Below are positions 62,208 through 64,000 of a DNA stretch of 64,000 bases, in pieces; position 1 is the first letter of the stretch, and each line of letters starts with the position of its first letter. Source of the DNA: Mycobacterium pseudokansasii (lineage in GTDB: Bacteria > Actinomycetota > Actinomycetes > Mycobacteriales > Mycobacteriaceae); contig NZ_UPHU01000001.1 of assembly GCF_900566075.1 (NCBI RefSeq), positions 3,906,325 to 3,970,324 of the forward strand, written 5' to 3'. Below the pieces are notes generated by a model. That model had not been told where the DNA came from, searched no databases, and saw only the letters and a list, made by a program, of their open reading frames with translations. A program made the position numbers and the translations under genes.

Positions 62208-63113
62208 TCAGGACGGACGAGCCACGATCACCGGTGTCCGAACCGAGTGAACCACCGCATTGCTGACTGAACCCAGCAGCATTCCGGTGAATCCCCCTCG
62301 GCCGTGGCTGCCCAGCACGACGAGTTGGGCGCTTTGCGCTTGGTCGATCAGCTCGCGCGCCGGCCGATCGCACACGACGAGCCGATGGACCGTGACGTCG
62401 GGATAACGCTCCTGCCAGCCGGCCAGGCGTTCGGCCACGGTCTGCTCCGCTTCGGCCTTGACGGTCGCCCAGTCCAAACCCGGCAGGTCGACCACTTCCA
62501 GGTCGCTCCAGGCATGCACCGCCTTCAACTCCACACCGCGGCGCGACGCCTCGTCGAACGCAATGGCCGTCGCCAGCTCCGAGACCGGCGAGCCATCGAT
62601 TCCGACCACGACGGGGGCTTGCTGCAGCTGAGCACGATGCGCAGGATCGGCGGCGGCCGGGTCCGGGTCGCGGACGACGGCGACCGGACAGTTCGCGCGG
62701 CGCAATAGCGCCGAACCGACCGAGCCCAGGACCGCCCGGGCGACCGCTCCGCGCCCGTAACTGCCCACCACCACCAACTCTGCTTCGGCGGACAGCTCTA
62801 CCAGCGTGGGCACCGGAGGCGACCATCTCAGCTCGCTGTGGATGGTGATCTCCCGGTGGGCCTGCACAGCCTCCTCAGCGATCTTGACCGCCTGTTCGAG
62901 GACCTGGCGACCGTCTTCCTCCTGCCACGCGGCCATGCCCATCGCCATCGGCATCTCGGGCCACATCGGCACGGCCGCATTCACCATGTGCACCAAGGTC
63001 AGTGGAAGATGGCGCAGCGTGGCGTCCTGTGCTGCCCACGACACTGCCGCATTCGACGCGGCCGATCCGTCGACGCCTACGACGATGCCCAGACGTTTCA
63101 TGGTTGTAGACAT
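62208..63113 (-). CDS. Tandem universal stress protein (Rv2005c/Rv2623-like)
   Basis: A 301-residue protein of two USP domains. Each has a strand starting VVVGVDGS/VVVGIDGS and an ATP-binding G-x2-G-x9-G-(S/T) motif: GSYGRGAVARAVLGSVGS and GSHGRGGFTGMLLGSVSN. It closely resembles Rv2005c, which is induced in hypoxia by DosR. It shares the divergent promoter region containing two DosR-like boxes with the USP gene to its right. ATG 63113 is used; ATG 63101 is possible. Confidence 0.92.
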   Translation of the reverse strand: MSTTMKRLGIVVGVDGSAASNAAVSWAAQDATLRHLPLTLVHMVNAAVPMWPEMPMAMGMAAWQEEDGRQVLEQAVKIAEEAVQAHREITIHSELRWSPPVPTLVELSAEAELVVVGSYGRGAVARAVLGSVGSALLRRANCPVAVVRDPDPAAADPAHRAQLQQAPVVVGIDGSPVSELATAIAFDEASRRGVELKAVHAWSDLEVVDLPGLDWATVKAEAEQTVAERLAGWQERYPDVTVHRLVVCDRPARELIDQAQSAQLVVLGSHGRGGFTGMLLGSVSNAVVHSVRTPVIVARPS

Positions 63114-63163
63114 TCCCTTCTCGCTCAGCCAACCAAAACGCTAGTGCCCGCGCCGGCACCGGT

Positions 63164-63183
63164 CGTGGGGCTTAAGTCACCAA
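63164..63183. promoter_or_regulatory. DosR-like box between divergent USP genes (strong)
   Basis: CGTGGGGCTTAAGTCACCAA matches the 20-bp DosR consensus TTSGGGACTWWAGTCCCSAA at 15 positions, including the full CTTAAGTC centre. It is 50-70 bp upstream of the minus-strand USP start, a usual distance for DosR activation. Confidence 0.7.
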
Positions 63184-63212
63184 CCGCGTGGCCGTCAGAC
63201 CTTCGCTACCCA

Positions 63213-63232
63213 CCGGGGACCAACGCCTCGCG
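63213..63232. promoter_or_regulatory. Second DosR-like box, nearer the plus-strand USP
   Basis: GGGACCAACGCCTC, beginning at 63216, has the intact half-site GGGAC and a degenerate second half (about 12 of 20 matches over 63213-63232). It lies about 105 bp upstream of the plus-strand USP start. Confidence 0.4.
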
Positions 63233-63335
63233 AGCAGGGGTCGAACGACCCTGCCGGCAACCGGCGATGCGCAATAACCTCGCGAAGTGACGGGTTCGCT
63301 GGTCTGTGGGCGGGCCGTCTGATCGGGAGGATGCG

Positions 63336-64000
63336 ATGAATCATCCGCAATCACGAATCGTGGTGGGTATCGACGGGTCGGACGCCGCGATCAACGCCGC
63401 CAAGTGGGCGGTTACCGAAGCGATCAGCCGCGACATCCCGCTGCGGTTGATCCATGCGACCCCCCGCGGCGCCGATATGCCCGCCGGCGACGAAAGTCTG
63501 GACGTCGAATACGCCGAAATGGCCCTCCACGGCGCCGCGGCCGCGCTGCACGCCATGGACGAGGCCGTCAAAGTCGAGACCGAGATCGTCCACGGATCAC
63601 CCGGCGGCACCTTGATCGACGAATCACGTTCGGCGGCCATGGTTTGCGTGGGGTCGGTGGGGATCGGGCGGGTCGCCCGCAAACTGCTGGGCTCGACCGC
63701 CGAGGCGGTGGCGCGAAAGGCCCGGTGCCCGACCGCGGTCATCCGCAGCGGCCATAACGACGCCGTGCCGGATTCGGCCTGGATCGCTGTTGTCGTCGAG
63801 GATTCACCGGCGAACGACGCGGTGCTCGAACAGGGCTTCCGGGAGGCGCACCTTCGCGGGGCGCCGATCCTGGCGATGGGTGTCTGGCGATGGGGTGTGG
63901 GTGAGATTCGCTACGAGCAGCTGAATCGTCGGCTCGACCGCTGGGTTTGTCAGTATCGAGACCTCCACGTCCAACCGGCAGCCGCTCGGCATGGGGTCGC
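63336..64000 (+). CDS. Tandem universal stress protein, 5' part (Rv2028c-like; runs off the right edge)
   Basis: The visible 221 codons contain a complete first USP domain (RIVVGIDGSDAAINAAKWAV; ATP motif GSVGIGRVARKLLGSTAE) and the start of a second (WIAVVVEDSPANDAVLEQGF). The second domain lacks the normal GIDGS motif (VVVEDSPAN), as in the Rv2028c subgroup. GGGAGG lies 6 bp before the ATG. It is divergent from the other USP gene. Confidence 0.88.
   Translation, partial: MNHPQSRIVVGIDGSDAAINAAKWAVTEAISRDIPLRLIHATPRGADMPAGDESLDVEYAEMALHGAAAALHAMDEAVKVETEIVHGSPGGTLIDESRSAAMVCVGSVGIGRVARKLLGSTAEAVARKARCPTAVIRSGHNDAVPDSAWIAVVVEDSPANDAVLEQGFREAHLRGAPILAMGVWRWGVGEIRYEQLNRRLDRWVCQYRDLHVQPAAARHGV

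Overview
The window is high-GC, densely packed actinobacterial DNA. Its protein set points to a non-tuberculous, probably slow-growing Mycobacterium: SirA/CysH/Che1, FprA with an FdxC-like ferredoxin, the LysR-YjcE-SseB-PatB-DhmA genes, a DUF222/HNH (13E12-type) protein, a WS/DGAT, F420-type oxidoreductases, and DosR-regulon homologues. From memory, many genes run in the order of the M. tuberculosis Rv2282c-Rv2296 interval, interrupted by insertions. That synteny statement is recall, not a computed alignment. GTG starts and ATGA/GTGA stop-start overlaps are common. I saw no rRNA, tRNA or CRISPR array.

Layout. 1-5.2 kb: a 5'-end fragment of a wax ester/triacylglycerol synthase, a TetR gene divergent from an F420-type reductase and a CMD protein, a frameshifted hydrolase-LuxR gene, a 20-bp tandem repeat with a diverged inverted copy, a vapBC module with a palindromic operator, and a remnant of a TIGR03085-type gene. 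5.3-8.6 kb: the assimilatory sulfur operon sirA-cysH-che1, preceded by two short upstream ORFs. 8.6-18.5 kb: LysR divergent from fprA-fdx, an esterase, an IS3 remnant, an acyltransferase, a ClpX-zinc-finger/HTH regulator with twin operators, a coupled lipase/tocopherol-cyclase-like pair, an acyl-CoA-dehydrogenase-like enzyme and a DsbA-like protein. 18.7-23.4 kb: a secreted Cys/His protein facing a chagasin-type protease inhibitor, a DUF5685 protein with a cysteine-packed tail, and a Na+/H+ antiporter. 23.4-28.4 kb: a TetR-P450 / LLM-oxidoreductase divergon, then an AT-rich stretch leading into a fermentative-type D-lactate dehydrogenase that looks acquired.

28.8-42 kb: M48 protease with LemA, a TetR/SnoaL pair with a perfect operator, sseB, an exported nucleosidase, lipoproteins, an M23 endopeptidase, an alpha/beta hydrolase, a DAP-dehydrogenase-like enzyme and PatB. 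41.6-45.1 kb: a 13E12 protein, a transposase remnant, and PadR with a divergent membrane protein. 45.1-49 kb: an overlapping three-gene minus-strand cassette (BKACE-like enzyme, 14-TM MFS transporter, aminotransferase). Its last gene has no ATG/GTG/TTG start. This is my first candidate for an undescribed system.

49-54 kb: a CysQ-like phosphatase, a SRPBCC-SDR-ACAD operon, and dhmA with a DoxX protein. 54.2-57.4 kb: a 1067-residue cyclase/AAA regulator. 57.5-64 kb: a dormancy-type locus with a KAS III pair (one member lacking the catalytic His and Asn), an Acg-type nitroreductase, an Rv2004c-type kinase and two universal stress proteins, with DosR-like boxes in the intergenic regions. The KAS III pair downstream of a candidate DosR box is the second candidate.

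Sulfur and redox functions recur: sirA, cysH, che1, sseB, patB, cysQ-like, fprA/fdx and DsbA-like.
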